Assembly (NCBI RefSeq): GCF_013214175.1
Contig: NZ_JABSPA010000004.1
Coordinates: 124,001-188,000 of the forward strand
DNA: 64,000 nucleotides
From: Colwellia sp.
GTDB taxonomy: Bacteria > Pseudomonadota > Gammaproteobacteria > Enterobacterales > Alteromonadaceae
Reading direction: 5' to 3'
How positions within the stretch are numbered: the first letter of the stretch is position 1; every line of letters starts with the position of its first letter. Position numbers and translations under genes: made by a program. Below are positions 55,155 to 64,000 of the stretch, one piece after another. Below the pieces are notes generated by a model. It had not been told where the DNA came from, ran no database searches, and saw only the letters and a list, made by a program, of their open reading frames with translations.

Positions 55155-56756
55155 ATGAGTGAAATTAAAAAGAGTGATAAGAAAAACTGTATGATTAAAG
55201 ATCCTGTTTACCAAACAAACCACAAAGCTGGCGAGCATAACGTAGAAATAATGGGCATGGATTTACATAATCCTGTTTTCTTTTTTTCAGCTTCATTGAT
55301 TGTTTTTTTTGTCATACTCACCTTAGTGTTTCCTGACTTAGCAAAGCAATCTTTCGATGCGTCAAAAAGTTGGTCTATTAATCACTTTGACTGGTTATTT
55401 ATCGTTAGTGGTAATATTTTTGTGCTGTTTTGTTTGGCATTAGTGGTTTCCCCCTTAGGTAAAATTAGACTCGGTGGCACCGAAGCCAAAGCGGAATTTA
55501 GCCGGTTATCTTGGTTCTCTATGCTATTTGCTGCTGGAATGGGCATAGGGCTAATGTTTTGGAGTGTCGCAGAGCCCGTTGGTTATTTTACCAATTGGTA
55601 TGGTACACCTTTAAATACCGTTGCAGGCACTGCCGAGGCTGCCAAAATGGCGATGGCTGCAACCATGTTTCATTGGGGCCTACATCCATGGGCTATCTAT
55701 GCTGTCGTCGGTTTGTCTTTAGCTTTCTTCACTTTTAACTGCAACATGCCATTGACCATTCGTTCGGCTTTTTTTCCTTTATTAGGTGAACGAGTTTGGG
55801 GCTGGCCCGGTAACATCATTGATATCACCGCTGTTTTAGCCACCATCTTTGGACTAGCTACCTCTTTAGGTTTTGGTGCACAACAGGCGGCTGGTGGTTT
55901 AAACTTTTTATTTGATGTGCCCAATACCATAAACACTCAAATTGCCATTATTTTTGCTGTCACTATTGTTGCCATATTTTCAGTTTCAAGAGGTTTAGAT
56001 GGCGGAGTCAAACTATTAAGCAATATCAATATGTCGCTAGCATTAGTCTTAATGTTATTTGTGATGATTACCGGCTCTACTATCGCAATTATTAATGGTG
56101 TTGGCACTACCCTGCTCTCTTATGCCGAAAACATCATGCCCTTAAGTAACTGGATCGGCCGTGAGGATGAGACCTTTTATCATGGCTGGACAGTATTCTA
56201 TTGGGCTTGGTGGGTTTCTTGGTCACCTTTTGTCGGCATGTTCATCGCTAGGATTTCACGGGGTCGAACCGTGCGGGAATTTATCTTGGCGGTATTATTT
56301 GTGCCCACCTTACTTACGTCAATATGGATGGCAACTTTTGGCGGCATGGGCCTTGAACAGGTTCAAAATGGCGTAGGTCAATTGGCTCACGGAATTACTG
56401 ATAGCTCTTTAGCGCTGTTCCAAATGTTGGAGAACTTGCCATTAGCCAACATCACCTCCTTTTTAGCCATTATCCTGGTGTTAGTTTTCTTTATCACCTC
56501 TTCTGATTCAGGCTCTTTGGTAATCGATAGTATTACCGCGGGTGGAAAATTAGATGTGCCTGTGCAGCAAAGAATTTTTTGGGCTTCGATGGAGGGTGTC
56601 ATTGCTGCCGCATTGTTATTTGGCGGCGGCAAAGATGCGCTGGGCGCATTACAAGCGGCAGCTATCACGGTAGGGCTGCCGTTCACAGTACTCTTAATTA
56701 TTATGTGTCTTGGCTTGTTTTTAGGTTTAAGAAGGGAGTATAAAAAACTCGCTTAG
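55155..56756 (+). CDS. BCCT-family betaine/choline/carnitine transporter
   Basis: Secondary transporter for quaternary ammonium compounds such as glycine betaine or choline; 533 residues, 12 helices. Family markers: GMGIGLMFWSVAEPVGYFTN, MFHWGLHPWAIYAVVGLSLA, and the substrate-site helix WTVFYWAWWVSWSPFVGMFI, followed by SRGRTVREFILAVL. A soluble N-terminal tail of about 40 residues precedes helix 1, and no long C-terminal osmosensor tail is present. Substrate and coupling ion cannot be read. No betaine-synthesis gene is adjacent. Confidence 0.93.
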   Translation: MSEIKKSDKKNCMIKDPVYQTNHKAGEHNVEIMGMDLHNPVFFFSASLIVFFVILTLVFPDLAKQSFDASKSWSINHFDWLFIVSGNIFVLFCLALVVSPLGKIRLGGTEAKAEFSRLSWFSMLFAAGMGIGLMFWSVAEPVGYFTNWYGTPLNTVAGTAEAAKMAMAATMFHWGLHPWAIYAVVGLSLAFFTFNCNMPLTIRSAFFPLLGERVWGWPGNIIDITAVLATIFGLATSLGFGAQQAAGGLNFLFDVPNTINTQIAIIFAVTIVAIFSVSRGLDGGVKLLSNINMSLALVLMLFVMITGSTIAIINGVGTTLLSYAENIMPLSNWIGREDETFYHGWTVFYWAWWVSWSPFVGMFIARISRGRTVREFILAVLFVPTLLTSIWMATFGGMGLEQVQNGVGQLAHGITDSSLALFQMLENLPLANITSFLAIILVLVFFITSSDSGSLVIDSITAGGKLDVPVQQRIFWASMEGVIAAALLFGGGKDALGALQAAAITVGLPFTVLLIIMCLGLFLGLRREYKKLA

Positions 56757-56878
56757 CGCTGTTAGCACTTATCAAAGAATAAAGTCTCATTAAATAAGGT
56801 CTAATAAGCTAAGCAGCCTAAGGCAATAGTTGATATAGTAAATAAATCTCAATGTAGTAGGTAACTTAGCTAAATCAT

Positions 56879-57643
56879 ATGGATTTATTTCTTCTTAAAA
56901 AGATCATCACTGTCTTTATCATGCCTATTAATATAGTGCTGTTATTACTTATTTTTGCCCTGTTTATGCATGGTAAAAACCCTAAGAAAAGTATGAAAAG
57001 TTTATTAGCGGCAATTGTAATCCTAGTTGTCAGCGCTTTCCCGCCCTTTTCAGATACAGTAATGACAGCGATTGAAAACGATTACCCGCCTTATATTAAA
57101 ACAGAAGCAAGTATCGATTATATTGTCGTACTAGGTTGCGGCCACAATACCAATGCTAAATTACCGGTAACCAGTCAATTAGCGACCTGCTCATTACAGC
57201 GCATGGTTGAAGCACTACGTATTTATCAACTACATCCAGAGGCAAGAATAATCACCTCTGGTTATGGCGGGCATAACCCAGTGTCTAATGCTGAAACCGT
57301 CAAACAATCATTGGTACTTTTAGGCGTACCAGCACAAAAGATTATTACTGAGAATTTCCCCAAAGATACTGAAGAGGAAGCAGAGCTTATTGCACCTAGG
57401 GTACAAGGCACAAAAGTAGTACTAATCACCAATGCCGATCATATGCCCAGGTCAATAAATTACTTTCAGGCACAAGGAATTTACCCTATTGCGGCGCCTA
57501 CCGGTTACTGGGTAAAAAACCCAGACAGCAGTAAAAGTTGGGCTCACTACACACCTAGCAGTAAAAAATTACAGCAGAGCACTATTGCCTGGTATGAAAG
57601 TTTAGGGTTAATAGTGCAATGGTTTAAGTCGTTATTTAGTTAA
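56879..57643 (+). CDS. elyC: ElyC/YdcF-type DUF218 envelope protein
   Basis: A 254-residue inner-membrane protein. Two N-terminal helices (about residues 5-27 and 38-56) are followed by a periplasmic DUF218 domain with YIVVLGCGHN, AEARIITSGYGG-type text (PEARIITSGYGGHNP), NFPKDTEEEAELIAPRVQG and LITNADHMPRSINYFQAQGI. Order and length match E. coli ElyC, which helps maintain envelope integrity at low temperature. The start is an ATG with a weak ribosome-binding site. Confidence 0.85.
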   Translation: MDLFLLKKIITVFIMPINIVLLLLIFALFMHGKNPKKSMKSLLAAIVILVVSAFPPFSDTVMTAIENDYPPYIKTEASIDYIVVLGCGHNTNAKLPVTSQLATCSLQRMVEALRIYQLHPEARIITSGYGGHNPVSNAETVKQSLVLLGVPAQKIITENFPKDTEEEAELIAPRVQGTKVVLITNADHMPRSINYFQAQGIYPIAAPTGYWVKNPDSSKSWAHYTPSSKKLQQSTIAWYESLGLIVQWFKSLFS

Positions 57644-57715
57644 AATTTCATACCGGAAATAATTATCTTAACTAAAGCCCTTTTTTTGAATGGCAACTTA
57701 AAATATATTTAACTA

Positions 57716-58492
57716 TTAAACGGGATTATCAATATCAATAAAGACTACTTCAAGCCCGTGCTCTTTAGCCAAATGCTCCCCTAAGGCTTTTATGCCATAA
57801 CGCTCGGTAGCATGGTGACCTGCGGCAAAGCAGTGAATATCCATTTCATGGGCAATATGGGTAGTTTGCTCAGAAACCTCCCCTGTTAAAAAGGCATCTA
57901 TACCTTGCTCTGCCGCCAGCTCAATATAACCCTGACCGCCGCCAGAGCACCAAGCAATAGTTTTTATTGCTTTGTTACTCGGTGGCGCAATATGTAAACA
58001 TTCACGTTCAAGGGTAGTATTGATTAGCTTGGCAAAGTCTTCACCGCGCCACTCTTGCTTAAAACTGCCCTGCATAGCTACACTTAGGGGATTACCAAGC
58101 TCTAACGGAGCTACATCTTCAATGTTAAAAAGGTTGGCCAGTTGGGCGTTATTACCCAAAGTTGGATGAATATCAAGCGGTAAATGATAAGCAAACAAGT
58201 TGATATCGTTGACCAATAAAGACTTAATGCGGTCATGCTTCATCCCACGAATCACATAAGATTCATTTTTCCAGAAATAACCATGATGCACCAATATGGC
58301 ATCGGCTTGTTCACTGATTGCCCGTTCAATAAGTGCTTTAGAGGCGGTAACACCAGTAACCACTTTAGTAATATTATTACAGCCTTGAATTTGTAAGCCG
58401 TTCGGTGTGAAGTCTTTGATTTGCTCTGGTTTTAACAAGCCATTGAGATAGTGCTCTAGTTCATTTGTAAGCATATATGTTAACTCTGTCAT
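57716..58492 (-). CDS. Nif3-like dinuclear metal protein (YbgI)
   Basis: A 258-residue member of the Nif3/YbgI family, which forms a toroidal hexamer with two metal ions per chain. Metal-binding text: ADAILVHHGYFWKNES (His69, His70), YHLPLDIHPTLGNNAQLANL (His103, Asp107), and near the end AGHHATERYGIKAL with His and Glu. GWCSGGGQGYIE-like text (AWCSGGGQGYIELAAEQGID) is also typical. The biochemical role remains undefined in the family. A second in-frame ATG at 58474 aligns better with E. coli YbgI and may be the true start. Confidence 0.93.
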   Translation of the reverse strand: MTELTYMLTNELEHYLNGLLKPEQIKDFTPNGLQIQGCNNITKVVTGVTASKALIERAISEQADAILVHHGYFWKNESYVIRGMKHDRIKSLLVNDINLFAYHLPLDIHPTLGNNAQLANLFNIEDVAPLELGNPLSVAMQGSFKQEWRGEDFAKLINTTLERECLHIAPPSNKAIKTIAWCSGGGQGYIELAAEQGIDAFLTGEVSEQTTHIAHEMDIHCFAAGHHATERYGIKALGEHLAKEHGLEVVFIDIDNPV

Positions 58493-58706
58493 AAATTTTA
58501 ATTATCATACTTGATCACCGGTTTTATTTACACCTCAGAAAATACAGCCCTAGCTAGGTATTTTATCTATTGTTAAGGCCTGCAAGATTCACAACCAGCA
58601 AATGTGTATACATTATACTCTTGTTTGGTTCCTTTATTACGCGATATTTTTGTTTCACAGCATGAAAGTTTTTGATATAACTTTCAAATCAAGCTTTACA
58701 TTTGAT

Positions 58707-58728
58707 AACAAACTGTTATCAGTTTGTT
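58707..58728 (+). promoter_or_regulatory. Operator-like palindrome before the TonB receptor gene
   Basis: AACAAACTG (58707-58715) and CAGTTTGTT (58720-58728) are perfect 9-bp arms around TTAT, about 55 bases before the start codon. No T-run follows. Its symmetry suits a dimeric repressor or an RNA hairpin in the leader. Confidence 0.5.
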
Positions 58729-58783
58729 GCGATTTAAAGACATTGATACTCAATAAAAATAACTATATCAAAAGGAAGCTGCT

Positions 58784-61453
58784 ATGAGATTTTGTATGAG
58801 GAAAAAACATTTACTTGCGCTAAGTATTTCAACCGCACTATTAACAGGCCAAAGTTTCAGCACATTAGCTGCAGAAATCGAGGAGGTTGAACGTATTGAA
58901 GTAACCGGCTCACATATTAAAAGAGGTGATATGGCAGGGCCATCACCTGTCACTTCAATGAGCGCAGAAGACATAGCCAGAACGGGTGTAACTGATTTAA
59001 TTGGTTTATTCACTAAGTTACCTGCAGCAGGCCAAGGAACCTTTTCTACTCAAGGTAATGGTAGTGATGGCACAGGAAACGGGGGGTCAAGTGTTTCATT
59101 ACGTGGCTTAGGCGCAGACTCTACTTTAATCTTGATTAATGGTCGACGCATCGCCGTATCACCATTTGCCAATGAAATTTCCACTGCCTTTGTTGATATT
59201 AACAACATACCACTTGCGGCAATCAAAAGAGTCGATATTTTAAAAGATGGCGCATCAGCCACCTATGGCTCAGATGCAATTGCGGGCGTTATCAATATTA
59301 TCTTGAAAGATGATTATGATGGAGCGGAGCTTTCCGCCAAAGTTGGTGATACCGCAGATGGTGGTGGTAAAGAAACAAATATAAGTTTAGCTTGGGGAAA
59401 TACCTCTGAAAAAGCGAGTCATACTTTTATTTTAGATTATTTCGATCGTGAAGAAATAATGAACAGTGACCGTGACTATACCGCTACGGCGAATCAAGCA
59501 GCACGTACGGGGCTCAGATTTGCTAACGATGGTCGTAGTTCTTCAGGCTACCCAGGGACAATTGCATTAGCTTCTGATGCAAGCATTCGTACGCCAGACA
59601 CTTTTGGCAATGATGTTTGTGCTCCAGAAGATATTGTTGGCACTTTATGTCGTTATGACTATGCTCCTTTTGGTAGTGCTGTTCCCTCAAGTGAACGTTT
59701 TAGTTTTATATATACGGGAAAATATGAAATCAATGATACGCTTCGTGGTTTTGCCGATATTAATGGTCAAAACTCAAAAACAGTTATAAGAGGCGCAGCT
59801 AGCCCTAGTTTCAACGAGCTATTTATGTCTGGCGATAATGCTAACCACCCTATGGCCAATCTTCCAGAACATGACTTTTACCAGCAAGACCTGACTATGC
59901 GACGCAGAATGGTTGATATTGGTAACCGCGAAAAACAAGTGAGCTCAAATTACTACCGTGGCGTAATTGGCTTAGGCGGTGAAATTGGTGATTGGGAATG
60001 GGAAGCAGCTTATAGCTATATCAAAAGTGAATCTATTGAACGTGGTGTTGACGGTTTTCCTAACTCTCGCCGAGCTCAAGAAGCAATAGATAGCGAGTTA
60101 TGGAACCCTTTTGAACCCTCGACTAATACTCAAGAAGCTTTAGATTTTATAGAAACTCAAACAACGCGTTTTGGTAAGTCTACCAATAAATCTTTTGATT
60201 TAACCGTATCGGGTCCACTAATGGAAATGCCTAGTGGTGACTTGCTAATAGCCGTTGGTACTGAATATCGTGAAGAGTCAATCAGCGATAACCCTGATGA
60301 CCAATTTTTACGCGGTGAGGTTTTTGGTACTGAAGCAACACAAGCCAATGGCTCTCGCGATAATTTAGCCATATACGGTGAGTTAGCAGTCCCTGTTATG
60401 GATAACGTTGAAGTTCAACTTGCTGTTCGTTATGAAGATTATAGTGATTTTGGTTCAACCACCAATCCAAAAGTAGCTTTTATTTGGAGCGTTAACGATG
60501 ATATCTCGCTTCGTGGTTCGTGGGGTACAGCATTCCGTGCGCCATCATTACATCAAATTGGCTTAGGTAATACCGATGAGTCACCTGAGCTCGTCGATAC
60601 CGTACGATGTAATGCCGTTGGTAATGTCAATAAAGCGTGTGATTTACAAGAATATACTGCGGTGTTATCAGGTAACCAAGATTTGGGGCCAGAAGAGTCT
60701 GAAAGTATCAATGTAGGGATTATTTATCAAATTAGCGATAATATTGACTTCTCACTTGATTATTATAGTTATGACATTGAAAATATCATCACTAAAGATA
60801 CTCAGTTCAAATTTACAACCTATGGTAACGATCCAACTGTGGTAGAACGTCTACCTTCAAACGTGGCTGGCGATCCTGGTGAAGTTGTTAGGATTTTTGA
60901 TCAATATGAAAATATTGGTAATGTTAAAACCTCGGGTTTAGATTTTGACCTTAGTTATAAACTTGCTAGTAACATTGGTGATTTTACCTTTAATTACGCC
61001 CTCAATTATATCTTAGAGTATGAAGATTCAAGACCAACGGCTAATGAAGATGGTTCATCGGGACCAAGACGTATTGAGATACAAGAAGGTGACTTTGAAC
61101 AGCCAGAAATTCGCTGGACATTCAATACCTCATGGGTAATGGATGATTGGAGCGCTAATATTGCTGTTAACTATATCGGCGAGTTTAAACAAGATAATGC
61201 GGTAAGAATACAGGAAGTTAAAGACGATGATGGTAATGTTATCGAGACCGTGATTTTGGATGATGTAGAGTCTATGGTGACAGTTGATACGGCTGTGAAT
61301 TTCATAGGTTTTGACGATATTACATTAACCCTTGGTGCCACTAATTTATTAAATGAAAAACCACCGTTTAGTTACCATAGCTGGACTAGTTTTTCTAATG
61401 TTCACAATAGCCAAGGTCGCTTTACTTATGTAAAAGCAACTTATAAGTTCTAA
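58784..61453 (+). CDS. TonB-dependent outer-membrane receptor
   Basis: An 889-residue TonB-dependent receptor. A signal peptide (KKHLLALSISTALLTG, cleavage near LAA-EI) is followed by a TonB-box-like IEEVERIEVTGSHI. The plug has VTSMSAEDIARTGVTDLIGL and DGASATYGSDAIAGVINIIL. A 22-strand-type barrel ends in ATYKF with terminal Phe. NGGSSVSLRGLGADSTLILI is typical of the large carbohydrate/peptide-uptake receptors common in Alteromonadales. The substrate is unknown: no transporter or regulator lies beside it. An AAGGAAG ribosome-binding site supports the 58784 start. Confidence 0.93.
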   Translation: MRFCMRKKHLLALSISTALLTGQSFSTLAAEIEEVERIEVTGSHIKRGDMAGPSPVTSMSAEDIARTGVTDLIGLFTKLPAAGQGTFSTQGNGSDGTGNGGSSVSLRGLGADSTLILINGRRIAVSPFANEISTAFVDINNIPLAAIKRVDILKDGASATYGSDAIAGVINIILKDDYDGAELSAKVGDTADGGGKETNISLAWGNTSEKASHTFILDYFDREEIMNSDRDYTATANQAARTGLRFANDGRSSSGYPGTIALASDASIRTPDTFGNDVCAPEDIVGTLCRYDYAPFGSAVPSSERFSFIYTGKYEINDTLRGFADINGQNSKTVIRGAASPSFNELFMSGDNANHPMANLPEHDFYQQDLTMRRRMVDIGNREKQVSSNYYRGVIGLGGEIGDWEWEAAYSYIKSESIERGVDGFPNSRRAQEAIDSELWNPFEPSTNTQEALDFIETQTTRFGKSTNKSFDLTVSGPLMEMPSGDLLIAVGTEYREESISDNPDDQFLRGEVFGTEATQANGSRDNLAIYGELAVPVMDNVEVQLAVRYEDYSDFGSTTNPKVAFIWSVNDDISLRGSWGTAFRAPSLHQIGLGNTDESPELVDTVRCNAVGNVNKACDLQEYTAVLSGNQDLGPEESESINVGIIYQISDNIDFSLDYYSYDIENIITKDTQFKFTTYGNDPTVVERLPSNVAGDPGEVVRIFDQYENIGNVKTSGLDFDLSYKLASNIGDFTFNYALNYILEYEDSRPTANEDGSSGPRRIEIQEGDFEQPEIRWTFNTSWVMDDWSANIAVNYIGEFKQDNAVRIQEVKDDDGNVIETVILDDVESMVTVDTAVNFIGFDDITLTLGATNLLNEKPPFSYHSWTSFSNVHNSQGRFTYVKATYKF

Positions 61454-61495
61454 GTAAGGCAATAATATAAATAACTTAAACTATGGTTAAATAAT

Positions 61496-61521
61496 AAAAA
61501 GCCGCATAACGCGGCTTTTTT
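61496..61521 (+). terminator. Bidirectional rho-independent terminator
   Basis: AAAAAGCCGC and GCGGCTTTTT (stem GCCGC 61501-61505 with GCGGC 61511-61515, five-base loop) between the receptor gene and the convergent yafS-like gene. T-runs are present for both directions. Confidence 0.9.
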
Positions 61522-61525
61522 ATAA

Positions 61526-62284
61526 TTATTTATTATGTCTGGAAGTATTCTTATGCAAACGCATAGTAGGTACTTTTACCGGATTAAACTCTGGCCGTAT
61601 TTTCCATTTAGGTTTAATTGGCGTTAGTGGCAAGACCCGCTTTTTGGCTACAATCACATAAACAGAGCCCAAAGCTGGCAAATAGTTTTTAGCAAAATTA
61701 TGCCAACTACTATCTAAGGTGTCAGTGGTCAACTTTCCGGTTAAACCGCTATGTAAACAACGTTGATCGGCTAAAATTTCAAAGCCCATTAAATGCAGCC
61801 AATCTTTAACTCGCATCGGAGAGAAAAAATGTTCATTCCAGGGTGTTTTACTGCGCCGGTAAGGTAACAGTCGGTTTAAGCCGACAAGACTTAACGGATT
61901 AAAACCGGTTAACACTAAATAGCCATTAGGGATCAATACCCTGTTAGCTTCACGTATCACATGGTGGGGATCAAGAGAGAACTCTAAGGCATGACTTAAC
62001 AAACAAACATCGACGCTGTGCTCTTGCAAGGGTAAATCATCAATTTCACCAACAACATTTACTAAGCTACCTTTACTGCTGATACTTACTTGATGGTTTA
62101 TAGTGCAATTATTTACCTCTATTTCACTACTTAATGCACCCAATTTAACTAAATGATAACCGAAGAATTTTTGCCACCAAGGTGCCAGCTCTTGCTCTAT
62201 CGCTTTTTTAATGACTTCACCATTAGGTAAAGCCTGCCATGAGCTAGGATAATGCGGTTGTCGAAAAGCTAACGCTGGTTTCAT
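61526..62284 (-). CDS. SAM-dependent methyltransferase (YafS-like)
   Basis: A 252-residue class-I methyltransferase. Motif I is degenerate, but LPLQEHSVDVCLLSHALEFS (post-motif II), HHVIREANRVLIPNGYLVLT and GFNPLSLVGLNRLLPYRR are clear. E. coli YafS shares this pattern and is likewise divergent from gloB, so synteny supports the call. The substrate is unknown. Confidence 0.87.
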   Translation of the reverse strand: MKPALAFRQPHYPSSWQALPNGEVIKKAIEQELAPWWQKFFGYHLVKLGALSSEIEVNNCTINHQVSISSKGSLVNVVGEIDDLPLQEHSVDVCLLSHALEFSLDPHHVIREANRVLIPNGYLVLTGFNPLSLVGLNRLLPYRRSKTPWNEHFFSPMRVKDWLHLMGFEILADQRCLHSGLTGKLTTDTLDSSWHNFAKNYLPALGSVYVIVAKKRVLPLTPIKPKWKIRPEFNPVKVPTMRLHKNTSRHNK

Positions 62285-62430
62285 AGAGTCTTCTTTTAGG
62301 TGTATTGTTTTAAGCGTATAATGAGGGTAATTGTTATCATGGTGCTAGCGAAACTGCGCATGCTAAATCTCATCAACAAAATAAATGTTTAACGAACTAA
62401 GTATATAACGAACTAAAGGTAAAATCTCCT

Positions 62431-63228
62431 ATGTCTAACGCTCACCCTATGGTTACCGCAATCAATGCCTTTAATGATAATTATATTTGGGCGCTAGCGA
62501 GTAAAAACAATAATCAAATCGCCCTAGTTGATCCGGGTGATGCCGCAGTATGTATCGACTATATAGAAAGAAATAATTTAACCCTTTCAACCATTTTGAT
62601 CACCCACCATCATAGCGATCATGTTGGCGGTATAGAAAAGCTACTTGAATATGCCAAAGCAAATGCCTGGTCAGTGACTGTTTATGGCCCCGCTAATGAG
62701 CGTATTTCTCAGCTCGATGTCACCCTCAAAGAAAACGATATCGTCACCTTAGCAGAGCTCAATTGTCAGTTAAACGTACTCGACCTTCCTGGTCATACTA
62801 AAGGCCACATTGCATATTATAACAATGACATGGTGTTTTGTGGCGACACCTTATTCTCGGGTGGTTGTGGTCGATTATTTGAAGGCACACCTGAGCAAAT
62901 GCATAGTTCACTGACTAAGTTAGCGAATTTACCAAAAAGCACTCTAATCTACTGTGCCCATGAATATACCCAAGCAAACTTAGCCTTTGCTTTAGCCGTT
63001 GAGCCAGAAAACTTCGACCTGCATAACTATGCAGAGCAGGTAAAGTTCAAACGTCAGCAAAGCCAAGCAACCATCCCAAGTAATATAGGGTTAGAGCGGA
63101 AAATCAATCCTTTTTTACGCTGCCAAGAACCAACAGTTAAACTTGCTGCACTAGCCTACACTAACCAAAAACAAGGTTCCGACAGTGACGTTTTTGCGGT
63201 AATTAGAGCGTGGAAAGATAATTTCTAG
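62431..63228 (+). CDS. gloB: Hydroxyacylglutathione hydrolase (glyoxalase II)
   Basis: Second enzyme of methylglyoxal detoxification, hydrolysing S-lactoylglutathione. The metallo-beta-lactamase motif THHHSDHVGG (about residues 54-63) binds two metals; DLPGHTKGHIAYYN, VFCGDTLFSGGCGRLFEGTP and YCAHEYTQANLAFA supply the other ligands. The C-terminal HAGH domain covers about residues 180-265 (RKINPFLRC). Divergent from yafS and followed by mltD, the E. coli arrangement. Confidence 0.96.
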   Translation: MSNAHPMVTAINAFNDNYIWALASKNNNQIALVDPGDAAVCIDYIERNNLTLSTILITHHHSDHVGGIEKLLEYAKANAWSVTVYGPANERISQLDVTLKENDIVTLAELNCQLNVLDLPGHTKGHIAYYNNDMVFCGDTLFSGGCGRLFEGTPEQMHSSLTKLANLPKSTLIYCAHEYTQANLAFALAVEPENFDLHNYAEQVKFKRQQSQATIPSNIGLERKINPFLRCQEPTVKLAALAYTNQKQGSDSDVFAVIRAWKDNF

Positions 63229-63322
63229 CGGCTCTGCTTTAACGGGTTTTATTTTCACCCACAAGTTAAATATGCTAATCTGCTGCATCGTTTTTCTTTC
63301 TCGCTGATTTTACTGGTTATTC

Positions 63323-64000
63323 ATGAAGTATTTATTATTACCTGCTGTAGTTCTTTTAGCTGGCTGTCAAAGCCTCTCCCAAAGTGATAATGCCGACAGT
63401 GACTCCGGTGCTAACACGCATATTGAAACTGCCAATGCCGTTGAAATCCATCAAGCGCTATTAGCCGATGAAAGCATTGATGTGACCCACCCAATTGCTG
63501 ATGTAGAGTTCTCTTTAAAAGATAAAAAATCCCTTGCCAAGAATGATATTTGGCCACGAATTCAAAGCCAACTTACTTTTGATATTCCAGAAGAAAAGCG
63601 CCTTATAGCCCAGCGTAATTGGTATGCAAAACATCCAAGTTACCTGAAGCGTGTCGCTAAACGCGCTGAGCCATTTCTTTATTATATTGTTGAAGAATTA
63701 GAAAAAAATGACATGCCCATTGAACTGGCGTTGTTACCTGTAGTTGAGAGCGCTTTTGACCCCTTTGCCTATTCTCACGGTCGCGCTTCAGGCATGTGGC
63801 AATTTGTCCCTGCCACGGGTGAACGCTTTGGCATGAAGCAAAACTGGTGGTATGACGGCCGAAGAGATATCGTTGCCTCAACCGAAGGTGCCATAAAATA
63901 CCTTAAATATTTAAATAAATTTTTCGATGGCGACTGGATGTTAGCACTTGCAGCTTATAATTCAGGTGAAGGTCGAGTAAGAAATGCGGTTAGGAAAAAT
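63323..64000 (+). CDS. mltD: Membrane-bound lytic murein transglycosylase D, 5' part
   Basis: The frame opens at 63323 with a lipoprotein signal (KYLLLPAVVLLAGC, lipidated Cys15) and runs to the window end (226 codons). The Slt catalytic domain starts near residue 128: MPIELALLPVVESAFDPFAY with the catalytic Glu142, SGMWQFVPATGERFGMKQNW and DWMLALAAYNSGEGRV. C-terminal LysM domains would lie beyond the edge. It cleaves peptidoglycan glycan strands at the outer membrane. The position after gloB agrees with E. coli. Confidence 0.94.
   Translation, partial: MKYLLLPAVVLLAGCQSLSQSDNADSDSGANTHIETANAVEIHQALLADESIDVTHPIADVEFSLKDKKSLAKNDIWPRIQSQLTFDIPEEKRLIAQRNWYAKHPSYLKRVAKRAEPFLYYIVEELEKNDMPIELALLPVVESAFDPFAYSHGRASGMWQFVPATGERFGMKQNWWYDGRRDIVASTEGAIKYLKYLNKFFDGDWMLALAAYNSGEGRVRNAVRKN

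Overview
The window looks like chromosome of a marine, AT-rich gammaproteobacterium of the Alteromonadales, most likely Colwellia or a close relative (Colwelliaceae). This is inferred from protein style and from the conserved neighbourhood yafS-gloB-mltD at the right end. No rRNA, tRNA or CRISPR array was seen.

Positions 1-22656 (all minus strand) form a surface-polysaccharide locus, read from a Wzz chain-length regulator (22656) towards position 1. First comes a nearly complete CMP-legionaminic-acid-type nonulosonate pathway: LegB, LegC, LegG, LegI, a LegH/NeuD acetyltransferase, the PtmE-like CBS nucleotidyltransferase, LegF, and PtmA. An aminomutase-like PLP enzyme and a carbon-nitrogen hydrolase sit inside this block. 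Next are a hexapeptide acetyltransferase, a GT-B-like protein, an EpsG/Wzy-like polymerase, an OafA-type acyltransferase, the Wzx flippase and a GT4 glycosyltransferase. Last is the UDP-L-FucNAc trio (CapE/WbjB, CapF/WbjC, CapG/WbjD; the last runs off the edge). A 19-codon relic of a second wzx start lies behind wzy and records past rearrangement.

Positions 22657-28758 hold an uncharacterised protein, a large UvrD/HelD-like helicase with C-terminal zinc ribbons, a CBS-pair protein, and an IS3-family element with a frameshifted orfB that landed at the end of a terminator hairpin.

Positions 29119-44045 are a full plus-strand nuo operon for 13-subunit respiratory complex I (nuoA, B, CD fused, E-N). 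A 52-residue partial copy of the NuoH N-terminus is wedged between nuoG and nuoH. A strong hairpin sits between nuoCD and nuoE.

Positions 44046-49229 are an accessory islet: an sbcB-start-like relic, a probable IS30-type relic, a BspA-like (DUF285) repeat lipoprotein, and an IS110 element with a long non-coding left end. Short repeats of an sbcB codon motif flank its right side. The islet appears to have entered at the 5' end of sbcB.

Positions 49230-64000 are mostly housekeeping: sbcB (exonuclease I), a 3-hydroxyisobutyrate-dehydrogenase-family enzyme, a glutathione peroxidase plus OhrR-type regulator with a clear promoter and palindromes, lysC with an unmistakable lysine riboswitch, a BCCT transporter, elyC, the Nif3/YbgI protein, a TonB-dependent receptor, yafS, gloB and the start of mltD.
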